Part shown: positions 16,402-25,331 of the stretch, piece after piece | Numbering within the stretch: the stretch's first letter is position 1 | How the letters are laid out: the number at the start of each line of letters is the position of its first letter | Source: an uncultured Dorea sp. | GTDB lineage: Bacteria > Bacillota > Clostridia > Lachnospirales > Lachnospiraceae | Length of the DNA: 64,000 bases | Direction of reading: 5' to 3' | Assembly (NCBI GenBank): GCA_947063855.1 | Contig: CAMSTW010000009.1 | Span: 1 to 64,000, forward strand | Program-made: the position numbers and the translations under genes | Notes under the pieces: model-generated | The model's database searches: none | Told to the model about the DNA's origin: nothing | Seen by the model: the letters and a program-made list of their open reading frames with translations, nothing else

Positions 16402-17382
16402 ATGAAGACCAAGAATCAATCATCTTTTTCAAGTAAATACGTACTGCTTATAATCATTGTGGTTTCTATTATACTGCTTGGGATCGAGCGCTTTACAGAC
16501 GGAGGCGGACCGCTTCGTTTTATCGGAGGGTATACAGTGATTCCCATGCAGGAAGGAATCAGCTATGTCGGGCGGTTTATGAGCGACCTGTCAGATAATT
16601 TCGAGACGCTGGATGATATGAAAGAGCGCAACAGGCAGCTGCAGTCGAAGGTGGATGAACTGACGATGGATAACACACGTCTGCGCCAGGAGAAGTACGA
16701 ACTGGACCGTCTCAGGGAATTATTCAAGCTCAGCGAGAATTATTCTGATTATGAGAAGATCGGGGCCCATGTCATTGCGAACAGCGGCAACAACTGGTTT
16801 GCAGATTTTACCATTGATAAGGGAAGCAATGACGGCGTGAAGGTGAACTCGAATGTGCTGGCCGGCAGCGGACTGGTCGGGATCGTGATTGAAGTCGGCC
16901 CGAATTACGCCCGTGTACGTTCCATTGTAGACGACGCCAGTAACGTGAGCGCCATGATGCTTTCCACCTCCGATACCTGTGTGGTCAGGGGCGATCTCGA
17001 GCTTCTTTCAGACGGAAGGCTCCGGTTCGAGAAGCTTCCGAACAATGATAATGATATCAAGGAAGGGGAGCAGGTGGTAACCTCTCATATCAGCGACCGC
17101 TTTTTACAGGGATTATTCATCGGCTATGTCAGTGATATTGAAGTCGATTCCAACAATCTGACGCGCTCGGGCTATATCACGCCTGCAGTTGATTTCAGTA
17201 AGCTGCAGGAGGTTCTGGTTATCACCACGACGAAGCAGGATATGCTTGACGCCAAAGATTCCTCAGATACTGAGAATGCAGACAATGCAGACGCCGCGGA
17301 TACAGCGAATGCGGACGATGCAGACGCCGCGGATACAGCGAATGCGGATAATGCAGGCGCCAATGAAGGAGAAGGTGAATAA
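16402..17382 (+). CDS. mreC: Rod shape-determining protein MreC
   Basis: A transmembrane segment near the start (YVLLIIIVVSIILLGIERF) is followed by a coiled coil (LDDMKERNRQLQSKVDELTMDNTRLRQEKYELDRLRELF) and the beta-barrel MreC domain (GAHVIANSGNNWFADFTIDKGSNDGV...). The C-terminal 40 residues are a low-complexity Asp/Ala/Asn tail of about 11-residue repeats. ATG 16402 is chosen because AGGTGG overlaps the ORF-track ATG 16387 and lies at proper distance from 16402. It scaffolds MreB and PBP2 on the outer side of the membrane. Confidence 0.9.
   Translation: MKTKNQSSFSSKYVLLIIIVVSIILLGIERFTDGGGPLRFIGGYTVIPMQEGISYVGRFMSDLSDNFETLDDMKERNRQLQSKVDELTMDNTRLRQEKYELDRLRELFKLSENYSDYEKIGAHVIANSGNNWFADFTIDKGSNDGVKVNSNVLAGSGLVGIVIEVGPNYARVRSIVDDASNVSAMMLSTSDTCVVRGDLELLSDGRLRFEKLPNNDNDIKEGEQVVTSHISDRFLQGLFIGYVSDIEVDSNNLTRSGYITPAVDFSKLQEVLVITTTKQDMLDAKDSSDTENADNADAADTANADDADAADTANADNAGANEGEGE
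17287..17352 (+). repeat. 33-bp in-frame tandem repeat in the mreC 3' end
   Basis: GCAGACGCCGCGGATACAGC begins at 17287 and again at 17320, giving two near-identical 33-bp units that encode DAADTANAD-type 11-residue repeats. A shorter related unit precedes them. The length is a multiple of three, so expansion or contraction would keep the frame. Confidence 0.85.
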
Positions 17383-17385
17383 TCC

Positions 17386-17904
17386 ATGAAGAGAAAGCTC
17401 ATAACATTTATGATTATCCTTGTCTGTTTTCTGCTGCAGAGTACAGTATTCCATTATCTTACCTTTGCTTCCATCCGGCCGAACCTTCTGATTGTGGTCA
17501 CTTCATCATTCGGATTCATGCGGGGCAAGAAGGAAGGGATGTTTGTAGGAGTGATCTGCGGGCTTTTGTCAGATCTGTTCTGGGGGAATGTTCTGGGATT
17601 TTATATGATACTTTATTCGGTAACAGGATATGTGAACGGCTCTTTTAAGCGGATGTTCTATGATGATGATATTAAGCTTCCGATCGTACTGATCGGAGCC
17701 AGCGAGCTCATATATGGTCTGATGGTATATGCATGTATCTACATGCTCCGCGGGGATTTTGCCTTCCTCAGTCATCTGACAAGTATCATTCTGCCGGAAC
17801 TGGTATACACCATTCTGGTAACGCTGGTCTTATATCAGATCATATTATACGTGAATAAGAAGCTGGAAGAAGAAGAACAAAGGAGTGCAAGCAAATTTGT
17901 ATAG
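17386..17904 (+). CDS. mreD: Rod shape-determining protein MreD
   Basis: This is a 172-aa polytopic membrane protein of five or so hydrophobic helices with the MreD pattern (IRPNLLIVVTSSFGFMRGKKEGMFVGVICGLLSDLFWGNVLGFYMILYSVTGY). It starts 3 bp after mreC with GAAGGTGAATAATCC upstream and overlaps the PBP2 reading frame at its end. It completes the MreBCD set acting with PBP2 and RodA in cell elongation. Confidence 0.9.
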   Translation: MKRKLITFMIILVCFLLQSTVFHYLTFASIRPNLLIVVTSSFGFMRGKKEGMFVGVICGLLSDLFWGNVLGFYMILYSVTGYVNGSFKRMFYDDDIKLPIVLIGASELIYGLMVYACIYMLRGDFAFLSHLTSIILPELVYTILVTLVLYQIILYVNKKLEEEEQRSASKFV

Positions 17905-20839
17905 TTTATGGGAACGGATCAAATCCGGTATATCTTCAATCGCACAATCGAGAATATTTGTAATCATTGTCGTGTTCTGTATCCTATCTGCGATCCTTGT
18001 CCAGAGGGTGTTCCATCTTCAGATTGTGAAGGGACAGGAATATCTTGATGATTATAAGCTGCAGATCCAGAAGACGAAGGAGGTCCAGGGCACCCGCGGC
18101 CATATCTATGACCGTAACGGGTATCTTCTGGCCTATAATGAGCTGGCTTATGCGGTTACCATCGAGGATAACGGAGAGTACGATGACAGAGAACACAAGA
18201 ATAAGGAATTGAACAAGACCATCACCGATGTGATTCGGATGGTTGAATCCAACGGCGATACGGTGATCAATAATTTTGGTATCATTCTGGACAATAACGG
18301 CAATTATATGTTTATGCAGGAGAGCGAGACGCAGCGCCTGCGGTTCATAGCCGACGTATACGGTAAGAAGACGATTGACGATCTGTCAGAGAAGCAAAAG
18401 AGCATATCTGCGGAAGGTCTGATGGATTATCTCTGTACGGACGAGGTATATGGCTTTGGTATCAATCAGTCAAAGATGGAGAAGCCGGATATACTTAAGC
18501 TTGTCAACATCCGTTACGCCATCTCTCTGAACAGTTACCAGAAGTTTATCGCAACGACGATTGCGGAGGATGTCAGCGACGAGACGGTTGCCGTTATCAT
18601 GGAGCATCTGGATGATCTGCAGGGGATCAGCATAGCGGAAGAGTCTATGCGCAGATATGCCGACAGCTATTGCTTTGCCAATCTGATCGGTTATATCGGG
18701 CAGATTTCCCAGGAGGAGTACGACGCCCTTAGCAAGGAACAGCAGAAAGAATATTCCAAGACTGACACCGTGGGCAAGTCAGGCCTTGAACAGACTATGG
18801 ATACCCTTCTTCAGGGGAAGAAGGGAGAGATTAAGCTGTATGTGAACAGTGTCGGTAAGATTATAGAAACCGTCAACGAGAAGGAACCCAAGGCAGGCAA
18901 TGATGTATACCTGACCATTGACGCCAATCTGCAAAAGGTAGCATACCATGTGATTGAGCAGGAGCTTGCGGGTATCCTGCTTCTGAAGATTCAGAACGCC
19001 CTGGATTATGACCGTACCCAGGTGGAGGACGGCAACGATGTGATCATTCCCATCGGGGATGTGTATAATTCATTCATTAGTAACGACATTCTGAATCTGG
19101 GGCATTTTGAACAGCCGGACGCCGGAGCCACAGAGCAGGAGGTTCTGGCCGCATTCTCCGGCAGAAAGGCACAGGTGCTTGAAGAACTGACCGGGATCCT
19201 CAATGATCCAAACGCCGCGGCGTACAGAGACTGTCCAAAGGAGCGTCAGGCATACCTGACCTACATTGTCACGGATCTGCTTACGACGAATACCGGTATT
19301 CTCAAGTCAGATGCGATTGACCGGAACGATGAGACATATAAGGCGTGGAAGGATGATGAGAGTATCAATCTGTATACCTATCTGACCTACGCCATCTCAA
19401 AGAACTGGGTGGATACCTCTCTTCTAAAAGAATATGTATCGGCAGAGGGTGAATATTCCGATTCGGGCGAACTTTATCAGGGATTAACAGCCTATATCAT
19501 TGATTACCTGAACACCCACCGCAGTTTTGACAAGCTGATCTACCGCTATATGATCAAATCCGGTGCGGTCACAGGAAGGCAGATCTGCATGATGCTTTAT
19601 GAACAGGGGATTCTGCCTATGGACGAGGCACAATATAACGGCTTGAATTCCGGCGGCGTCACGGCCTATGATTTCATACGGGGGAAGATCGAGACCCTGG
19701 AGATTACCCCGGGACAGCTTGCCCTGGAGCCTTGTACGGGTTCGCTGGTCATGACGGATACCAGAACGGGAGAAGTGCTTGCCTGTGTATCCTATCCCGG
19801 ATATGACAATAACCGGCTTGCCAACGCCATGGATTCGAATTACTATAATAAGCTGGTGACAGACCAGGCAAGGCCCTTCTATAATAACGCCACGCAGGAG
19901 AAGACTGCCCCCGGGTCCACGTATAAGCCGCTGATGGCGGTCGCGGCGCTGACGGAGGGCGTGGTAGATGTGAATACGTATCTTCCCTGCAGCGGTACGT
20001 ATAAGAAGGTAGAACCCAATCCCAAATGCTGGATCTTTCCGGGCGCCCATGGAGGCCTGAATACATCCGGGGCGATCCAGAACTCCTGCAACTGCTATTT
20101 CTATGAGGTGGGATACCGTATGAGCCTTAAGGACGAGGGTATCACGCAGATTGGTTCTGATAATACGGAAGGGAAAGCGACAGAGAAGTACTATTCCAGC
20201 AATCTTGGCCTGGAGGTAATAAGAAAATACGCGGAGCAGTTCGGGCTTGGAGAGACGTCTGGGGTTGAGATCCCGGAATCCGAGCCGCAGATCTCGGATG
20301 ATTCTTCCGTTCCTTCTGCAATCGGGCAGGGAACGAACAACTATACGACCAGCCAGCTTGCCCGCTATATTACCGCCATCGCCAACAAGGGCACCGTGTT
20401 TAAGTTAAGTCTTCTTGATAAAGTAACCGACATGAACGGCGAGACGGTGAAGGAATATGAGCCGGAGATCCTAAATACAGTGACCGGCGTTTCGGATACT
20501 ACCTGGAATGCGGTTCATACAGGGATGCGTAATGTGATTACGGTCTCCCAGGGACATATATTTTCCAAACTGAATGCAAGCAATGTAAAACTGTCCGGCA
20601 AGACAGGTACGGCACAGCAGAGCAAGACGCATTCAGACCACGGAGTGTTCGTTGGATTTGCTCCAAGCGATAATCCGGAGATTGCATTTGCAACTCGTAT
20701 CGCCAATGGTTATGGTTCCACTTATCCTACGGAGGTCGCGAATGATGTACTGGAATACTATTATGAGATAACTCCGGAGGAAGAGATTGTGACCGGAAAA
20801 GCCAAACAGATTAAGAATATCAAGTCAGGAGGAGATTAA
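17897..20839 (+). CDS. mrdA: Class B penicillin-binding protein 2 (elongation transpeptidase)
   Basis: This is a class B PBP of about 980 aa. An N-terminal membrane anchor (IFVIIVVFCILSAILVQRVFHLQIV) is followed by the dimerisation domain with GTRGHIYDRNG. The transpeptidase domain has APGSTYKPL (SxxK), IQNSCNC (SxN) and LSGKTGTAQ (KTG). A region of some 270 residues between DVYLTIDANLQKV and the transpeptidase core is far longer than in E. coli PBP2 (633 aa). AAAGGAG overlaps the ORF-track GTG 17885, so TTG 17897 is the likelier start. It overlaps mreD by a few bases. Confidence 0.9.
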   Translation: MYSLWERIKSGISSIAQSRIFVIIVVFCILSAILVQRVFHLQIVKGQEYLDDYKLQIQKTKEVQGTRGHIYDRNGYLLAYNELAYAVTIEDNGEYDDREHKNKELNKTITDVIRMVESNGDTVINNFGIILDNNGNYMFMQESETQRLRFIADVYGKKTIDDLSEKQKSISAEGLMDYLCTDEVYGFGINQSKMEKPDILKLVNIRYAISLNSYQKFIATTIAEDVSDETVAVIMEHLDDLQGISIAEESMRRYADSYCFANLIGYIGQISQEEYDALSKEQQKEYSKTDTVGKSGLEQTMDTLLQGKKGEIKLYVNSVGKIIETVNEKEPKAGNDVYLTIDANLQKVAYHVIEQELAGILLLKIQNALDYDRTQVEDGNDVIIPIGDVYNSFISNDILNLGHFEQPDAGATEQEVLAAFSGRKAQVLEELTGILNDPNAAAYRDCPKERQAYLTYIVTDLLTTNTGILKSDAIDRNDETYKAWKDDESINLYTYLTYAISKNWVDTSLLKEYVSAEGEYSDSGELYQGLTAYIIDYLNTHRSFDKLIYRYMIKSGAVTGRQICMMLYEQGILPMDEAQYNGLNSGGVTAYDFIRGKIETLEITPGQLALEPCTGSLVMTDTRTGEVLACVSYPGYDNNRLANAMDSNYYNKLVTDQARPFYNNATQEKTAPGSTYKPLMAVAALTEGVVDVNTYLPCSGTYKKVEPNPKCWIFPGAHGGLNTSGAIQNSCNCYFYEVGYRMSLKDEGITQIGSDNTEGKATEKYYSSNLGLEVIRKYAEQFGLGETSGVEIPESEPQISDDSSVPSAIGQGTNNYTTSQLARYITAIANKGTVFKLSLLDKVTDMNGETVKEYEPEILNTVTGVSDTTWNAVHTGMRNVITVSQGHIFSKLNASNVKLSGKTGTAQQSKTHSDHGVFVGFAPSDNPEIAFATRIANGYGSTYPTEVANDVLEYYYEITPEEEIVTGKAKQIKNIKSGGD

Positions 20840-20857
20840 GGGAAAGGATGAGTGTAT

Positions 20858-21448
20858 GTGAAAGAACCGGTGCTTATTAAGAGTAACAGGTATGGGATTA
20901 CGATTTATTTTGACCCGGATATGCCCTACGAAGAATTACTGGAGGAAGTCAGGAGGAAGTTTCAGTCCTGTGCACACTTTTTTGACCATGCGGATATGGC
21001 GGTAGAATTCGAGGGACGTACTTTCACAAAGGAAGAAGAGCAGCGGATGGCCGGGACCATCCAGGACGCTGCCGGTATACAGATATTATGTATTGTAGAA
21101 CAGGATACGGATACAGAAGAGATCCACAAGAGAATGCTGGATGAAAGTCTGGAAACAATCCATGAAAGAGACGGCCGGTTCTATAGAGGTACACTGAGAG
21201 GAAGACAGATTCTGGAATCTGAGACAAGCATAGTGATTGTCGGCGACATAGAGGAGGGTGCGGTTGTGGCCTCCAAGCAGAATGTCGTGGTGACCGGCGC
21301 CATATACGGCACCGTGATCGCCGGGGCTGCCGGCAACTATGATGCGGTTATTGCAGCATCTGACATGGAGCCTGAGAGGCTCCGTATAGGAGATATCGAA
21401 GTGAAACCAGTTATAGGAGGGAGTTATTCATGGGCGAAGTTATTGTAA
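20858..21448 (+). CDS. minC: Septum site-determining protein MinC
   Basis: The C-terminal half is the MinC beta-helix (YRGTLRGRQILESETSIVIVGDIEEGAVVASKQNVVVTGAIYGTVIAGAAG), which binds MinD. The N-terminal half is shorter and more divergent but occupies the FtsZ-inhibitory position. GGAAAGGA fits GTG 20858 (spacing 9) better than GTG 20852 (spacing 3). The end overlaps minD by 19 bp, indicating coupling. It blocks FtsZ assembly away from mid-cell. Confidence 0.9.
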   Translation: MKEPVLIKSNRYGITIYFDPDMPYEELLEEVRRKFQSCAHFFDHADMAVEFEGRTFTKEEEQRMAGTIQDAAGIQILCIVEQDTDTEEIHKRMLDESLETIHERDGRFYRGTLRGRQILESETSIVIVGDIEEGAVVASKQNVVVTGAIYGTVIAGAAGNYDAVIAASDMEPERLRIGDIEVKPVIGGSYSWAKLL

Positions 21449-22221
21449 TTACATCGGGAAAAGGCGGTGTTGGCAAGACGACAACAACGGCAAATCTGGG
21501 CGCGGGATTATCGAAGCTTGATCAGAAGGTGGTTGTGATTGATACAGATCTGGGCCTTCGTAATCTTGACGTGGTTATGGGACTTGAGAATCTGATCGTC
21601 TACAATCTGGTGGACGTCATCGAAGGCACCTGCCGGCTTAAGCAGGCGCTGATACGGGACAAGCGCTATGAGAACCTGTATCTGCTTCCATCGGCCCAGA
21701 CCAAGGACAAGACGGCGATATCGCCGGGACAGATGAAGAAGCTCACATCAGAGTTAAGGGATGAATTCGATTACATACTTCTGGATTGTCCGGCCGGGAT
21801 TGAACAGGGGTTCATGAACGCTATCGCCGGCGCAGACCGCGCGATCATCGTGACGACGCCGGAGGTATCCGCAATCCGGGACGCAGACCGTATCATCGGT
21901 CTTTTGGAGAACAACAAACTAAAACAGATGGATCTGATCATCAACAGGATCCGTATAGATATGGTGAAGCGGGGGGATATGATGACCGTGGATGATGTGA
22001 CGGAGATACTGTCTGTCCCGCTGATCGGCGCGCTGCCTGACGACGAGCAGGTTGTGATCGGCACGAATCAGGGAGAGCCTGTGATCGGCCTGGATTCCAG
22101 GGCAGGTACAGCGTACATGAATATCTGTAAGCGTATTATGGGGAATGAGGTTCCCTTCATGGAGCTTACGAATAACACAGGATTCTTATCCAGGATCACC
22201 GGTCTTTTCAAGAAGGATTAG
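21430..22221 (+). CDS. minD: Septum site-determining ATPase MinD
   Basis: This 263-aa ParA-family ATPase has the deviant Walker A SGKGGVGKTTTTANLG at residues 9-24, the switch VVIDTDLGLRNLDVV, and DYILLDCPAGIEQGF. The C-terminus ends in an amphipathic membrane-targeting helix (FLSRITGLFKKD). It recruits MinC to the membrane and is released by MinE. It is complete and of normal length. Confidence 0.97.
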   Translation: MGEVIVITSGKGGVGKTTTTANLGAGLSKLDQKVVVIDTDLGLRNLDVVMGLENLIVYNLVDVIEGTCRLKQALIRDKRYENLYLLPSAQTKDKTAISPGQMKKLTSELRDEFDYILLDCPAGIEQGFMNAIAGADRAIIVTTPEVSAIRDADRIIGLLENNKLKQMDLIINRIRIDMVKRGDMMTVDDVTEILSVPLIGALPDDEQVVIGTNQGEPVIGLDSRAGTAYMNICKRIMGNEVPFMELTNNTGFLSRITGLFKKD

Positions 22222-22232
22222 GAGGAGTAGGC

Positions 22233-22445
22233 ATGCTGAGAAAATCGTCTGTTTCTATTGCGAAGGACCGTGTGAAAGCGCTCGTTGTATCGGACAGGGT
22301 CCATTGTACGCCGGATGTCTATGACAATATATGCAGGGAACTCTATAGTTCTCTCTCCAAATATATAGAACTTACAGAAGATGATTTTCAGGTTAATATT
22401 AAAAGGACGCAGGTCGTCATTACATTTGCAGGAGAAGAAGTGTGA
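22233..22445 (+). CDS. minE: Cell division topological specificity factor MinE
   Basis: This 70-aa protein has an N-terminal amphipathic, MinD-contacting part (SVSIAKDRVKALVVSDR) and the dimerisation strand/helix region (DNICRELYSSLSKYIELTEDDFQVNIKRTQVVITFAGEE), somewhat short for the family but complete. AGGAGGAGTAGGC precedes the ATG. Its stop overlaps the rodA GTG by the sequence GTGTGA. Presence of minE rather than divIVA-type control suggests an oscillating Min system. Confidence 0.93.
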   Translation: MLRKSSVSIAKDRVKALVVSDRVHCTPDVYDNICRELYSSLSKYIELTEDDFQVNIKRTQVVITFAGEEV

Positions 22446-23575
22446 GATTACCAAGATTACCAAGATTTATAAAGACTTACCATATAAAAGATTATAAATT
22501 CAGCCTCGTGTTTCTGGTGCTGGTGCTGTCTGTCATAGGCGTACTTGCAGTCGGGAGCGCCAAGGCAATCTACCAGCCAAGACAGGTGTTCGGCGTCGCC
22601 GTAGGCATCGTGGTCATGGTGGTCATATCTTTGATTGACTATGTGTGGATTGCGGATTTTTACTGGCTGATCTATATCTTTTCCGTTGTTATCCTTGGGG
22701 CCGTACTGGTGTTTGGAACCAAGGTAAACGGGGCAAGGCGCTGGATCGATCTGGGAATTACGACCTTTCAGCCCTCCGAGCTTGCCAAGATTCTGCTGAT
22801 TCTTTTCTTCGCCAAGTTCATCGTAGAGCATGCGGAGGAGATCAGCGATAAGCTGACGCTGGTGAAGTTTGCCGCGTTATGCGCAGTCCCGCTGGCGTTG
22901 ATTCTTATGGAGCCCAATCTTTCGACCACGATCTGTACGGCTTCCGTGTTCTGCCTTCTGATCTTCGTGGGAGGTCTCAGTTACCGTGTGATCGGCGCGA
23001 TCCTGGTGATACTGATTCCAACGACCGCGATCTTCTTAAGTCTCGTGGTACAGCCGGACCAGAAGATTCTGAAGGATTACCAGCAGGAGCGTATCCTCGC
23101 TTTTATTGAGCCGGAGAAGTATGCGGACGACGGCGCATACCAGCAGAAGAACGCCGTCATGGCCATCGGCTCAGGGCAGCTTACGGGGAAGGGGCTGAAT
23201 AATAATACGACCACATCTGTCAAAAACGGTAATTTTATCGCGGAACCACAGACGGATTTCATCTTTGCCATCATAGGTGAGGAACTTGGTTTCACAGGAA
23301 GTTGTATAGTTATTGCTTTATTGTTGTTAATTGTGATACAATGTATTTTAACAGGAATGCGATCGCAGAATCTGACGGGAAGACTTATCTGCTGTGGTGT
23401 AGGAGGATTGATTGGCATACAAAGCTTTATTAATATCGGTGTTGCCACTCAGATATTGCCGAATACAGGAGTTCCGCTGCCATTTGTAAGCTATGGACTG
23501 ACTTCGCTTGTGAGCCTGTACCTGGGGATCGGAATTGTTCTGAACGTTGGATTACAGCCGAAAAAATACCAATAA
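22442..23575 (+). CDS. rodA: RodA-type SEDS peptidoglycan polymerase
   Basis: This 377-aa integral membrane protein has about ten helices of the FtsW/RodA/SpoVE (SEDS) family. Conserved parts are RRWIDLGITTFQPSELAKI, the extracellular loop AIGSGQLTGKGLNNNTTT...FIAEPQTDFIFAIIGEELGF, and the C-terminal PFVSYGLTSL. Location after the mre, pbp2 and min genes favours RodA over FtsW. It uses a GTG start overlapping the minE stop, with AGGAGAAG upstream. With PBP2 it makes the lateral wall. Confidence 0.9.
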   Translation: MRLPRLPRFIKTYHIKDYKFSLVFLVLVLSVIGVLAVGSAKAIYQPRQVFGVAVGIVVMVVISLIDYVWIADFYWLIYIFSVVILGAVLVFGTKVNGARRWIDLGITTFQPSELAKILLILFFAKFIVEHAEEISDKLTLVKFAALCAVPLALILMEPNLSTTICTASVFCLLIFVGGLSYRVIGAILVILIPTTAIFLSLVVQPDQKILKDYQQERILAFIEPEKYADDGAYQQKNAVMAIGSGQLTGKGLNNNTTTSVKNGNFIAEPQTDFIFAIIGEELGFTGSCIVIALLLLIVIQCILTGMRSQNLTGRLICCGVGGLIGIQSFINIGVATQILPNTGVPLPFVSYGLTSLVSLYLGIGIVLNVGLQPKKYQ

Positions 23576-23587
23576 GGAGTGAATAAG

Positions 23588-23983
23588 ATGAATATAGGAC
23601 TGATCGCCCATGATTCGAAGAAGACTTTGATGCAGAATTTCTGTATTGCGTATAGGGGGATCTTAAGTAAGCATAATCTATATGCAACCGGGACGACAGG
23701 ACGTCTGATCGAGGAAGTCACGAATCTGAACGTGCACAAGTATCTGGCTGGTCCGCTTGGGGGGAAGCAGCAGCTTGGCGCACAGATTGCGCAGAATGAT
23801 ATAGACGCGCTGATCTTTTTAAGGGAACCAACGAATCCCAAACCCCATGAACCGGATGTCAACGATGTCATCCAGCTTTGTGATATGTATAATATTCCGA
23901 TGGCTACGAATCTGGCTACTGCGGAATTGATTGTATTAGCATTAGACAGAGGAGATTTGGACTGGCGTGAGATGTACAGGTAG
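23588..23983 (+). CDS. mgsA: Methylglyoxal synthase
   Basis: This 131-aa protein is of the MGS-like fold. It carries the substrate-phosphate motifs LIAHDSKKTLM, TTGRLIEE and GPLGGKQQLGAQIAQNDIDALIFLREP, with the catalytic Asp in DALIF and NPKPHEPDV following. It converts dihydroxyacetone phosphate to methylglyoxal and phosphate in the cytoplasm, a bypass of lower glycolysis under phosphate limitation. AAGGAG fits ATG 23588 better than GTG 23579. It is embedded between rodA and a carboxypeptidase gene. Confidence 0.95.
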   Translation: MNIGLIAHDSKKTLMQNFCIAYRGILSKHNLYATGTTGRLIEEVTNLNVHKYLAGPLGGKQQLGAQIAQNDIDALIFLREPTNPKPHEPDVNDVIQLCDMYNIPMATNLATAELIVLALDRGDLDWREMYR

Positions 23984-24941
23984 AATTTTTCGATTGATGG
24001 CAGTGATTTTTCTTTCTGTCATCCTTGCATCCGGATGCAGGGAAGCGGAAGAAGTAACCGTTGTATATGAAACAGAGAATTATAACAGAGATATTTACAG
24101 AGGAGAGCTGTGGGCGCAGAACCTGTGTGTGGCTTCGCAGAACATTGTGCCCGAGGGTATTCTGGATCCGTCGACCCTGCATGCGTCAGGGCTCTTTGAT
24201 GTGAATAACAGTAAGGTGGATTTTGCCTGCAATATCCACGAGCGTCTGTACCCTGCAAGCACTACGAAGATCATGACGGCGCTGCTTGCAATCAAGCATA
24301 CGGATCTGGATGCAGTGACGACCGTATCCGTGAATGCAAGTTCAACCAGCTTTGCTCCCGACGAATCCAAATGTGGAATCGTGACGGGAGACCAGCTGAC
24401 GGTCAGGGATCTTCTTCACGGGCTTATGTTACGATCAGGGAACGACGCGGCGGTGGCTATCGCCGAGCATGTAGCCGGAAGCGTGGAAGCCTTTGCCCAG
24501 ATGATGAATGAGGAAGCCAGGAGCCTGATGGCGACGAATACGCATTTTGTGAATCCCCACGGGCTTCATGATACAGATCATTATACCACAGCATATGATC
24601 TGTATCTGATTTTTAACGAATGTATCCGCCACCAGGAATTTATAGATATAATAGGAACGCCGCAGTATACGGTTCAAATAACAGGTGCGGACGGAAGCGT
24701 CCGTCAGATGAGCTGGGCTCAGACCAATTATTATGCATCCGGAAAGGCAGAATTGCCGGTTGGTGCAGCCGTTGTCGGCGGAAAGACAGGTACGACAAAT
24801 GAAGCGGGGAACTGTCTGATTTTATTGAATAAGGGAGCCGGAGATGAGAATTATATCTCAATCGTTATGGGCGCAGTCAGTAAGGAACTGCTGTATCAGG
24901 ATATGACTGCCATGATCAATAACATCCCGGCGTACCAATAG
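23967..24941 (+). CDS. D-alanyl-D-alanine carboxypeptidase (S11 family), putative lipoprotein
   Basis: The N-terminus is a lipoprotein-type signal, MAVIFLSVILASGC, with a lipobox Cys, so LspA and Lgt would process it. The catalytic motifs are YPASTTKIM (SxxK), RSGNDAA (SxN) and GGKTGTT (KTG). It trims the pentapeptide D-Ala in cell-wall maturation. The start is a GTG overlapping mgsA by 17 bp; ATG 23997 at the signal sequence is an alternative. A 13-bp-stem hairpin follows the stop. Confidence 0.9.
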   Translation: MRCTGRIFRLMAVIFLSVILASGCREAEEVTVVYETENYNRDIYRGELWAQNLCVASQNIVPEGILDPSTLHASGLFDVNNSKVDFACNIHERLYPASTTKIMTALLAIKHTDLDAVTTVSVNASSTSFAPDESKCGIVTGDQLTVRDLLHGLMLRSGNDAAVAIAEHVAGSVEAFAQMMNEEARSLMATNTHFVNPHGLHDTDHYTTAYDLYLIFNECIRHQEFIDIIGTPQYTVQITGADGSVRQMSWAQTNYYASGKAELPVGAAVVGGKTGTTNEAGNCLILLNKGAGDENYISIVMGAVSKELLYQDMTAMINNIPAYQ

Positions 24942-24946
24942 CGATC

Positions 24947-24990
24947 AGAGGGGTATCCCGCCGACATGCTGCCGGGGATACCCCTCTCTT
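24947..24990 (+). terminator. Transcription terminator after the carboxypeptidase gene
   Basis: AGAGGGGTATCCC and GGGATACCCCTCT form a perfect 13-bp stem beginning 6 bp after the stop codon. The run of T downstream is weak (CTTATCAT), so termination could be partly factor-dependent. It closes the long mre-min-rodA gene series. Confidence 0.75.
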
Positions 24991-25051
24991 ATCATACGGC
25001 CCAAATGCGTTAAAAAAGCATCTGGCACGTGAATAGGTCATGTGACATCTT

Positions 25052-25252
25052 TCATTTTTCGTGAGAGACCCGTCCATACAGACTGATAAGGTAGAGTCCG
25101 CACAAGCCTACAATTGTATAGATAATCCGAGAGAGCCATGAAAGATTGCCGAAAAGAAAGGCAACCAGGTCGAATCGGAATATTCCGACCAGAAGCCAGT
25201 TGATGGCGCCTATGATTACGATTGTTAAAGTAGTATTGTCAGACCATTTCAT
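25052..25252 (-). CDS. DUF378 small membrane protein
   Basis: This 66-aa protein has two membrane helices (TLTIVIIGAINWLLVGIFRFDLVAFLF and SRIIYTIVGLCGLYLISLYG) and the GAINW signature of DUF378. AAGGAGG lies 7 nt before ATG 25252, so the first eight residues of the ORF-track entry are discarded. It is the only minus-strand gene in an otherwise + strand region. Function is unknown. Confidence 0.9.
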   Translation of the reverse strand: MKWSDNTTLTIVIIGAINWLLVGIFRFDLVAFLFGNLSWLSRIIYTIVGLCGLYLISLYGRVSHEK

Positions 25253-25331
25253 AAGATATTCCTCCTTCTTTCTCATGCTGATTCTGCTACATCATGATGT
25301 ACTAGTATGCCTTGTTGAAAGGATTTTATTC

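Noticed and set aside
25270-25310. Third copy of the palindromic element (GATGTACTAG)
   Set aside because: Only seven bases match an element end; the rest is an unrelated small palindrome (ACATCATGATGT).
25146-25331. N-terminal extension of the radical SAM gene
   Set aside because: It is the antisense of DUF378; the family begins at ATG 25332.
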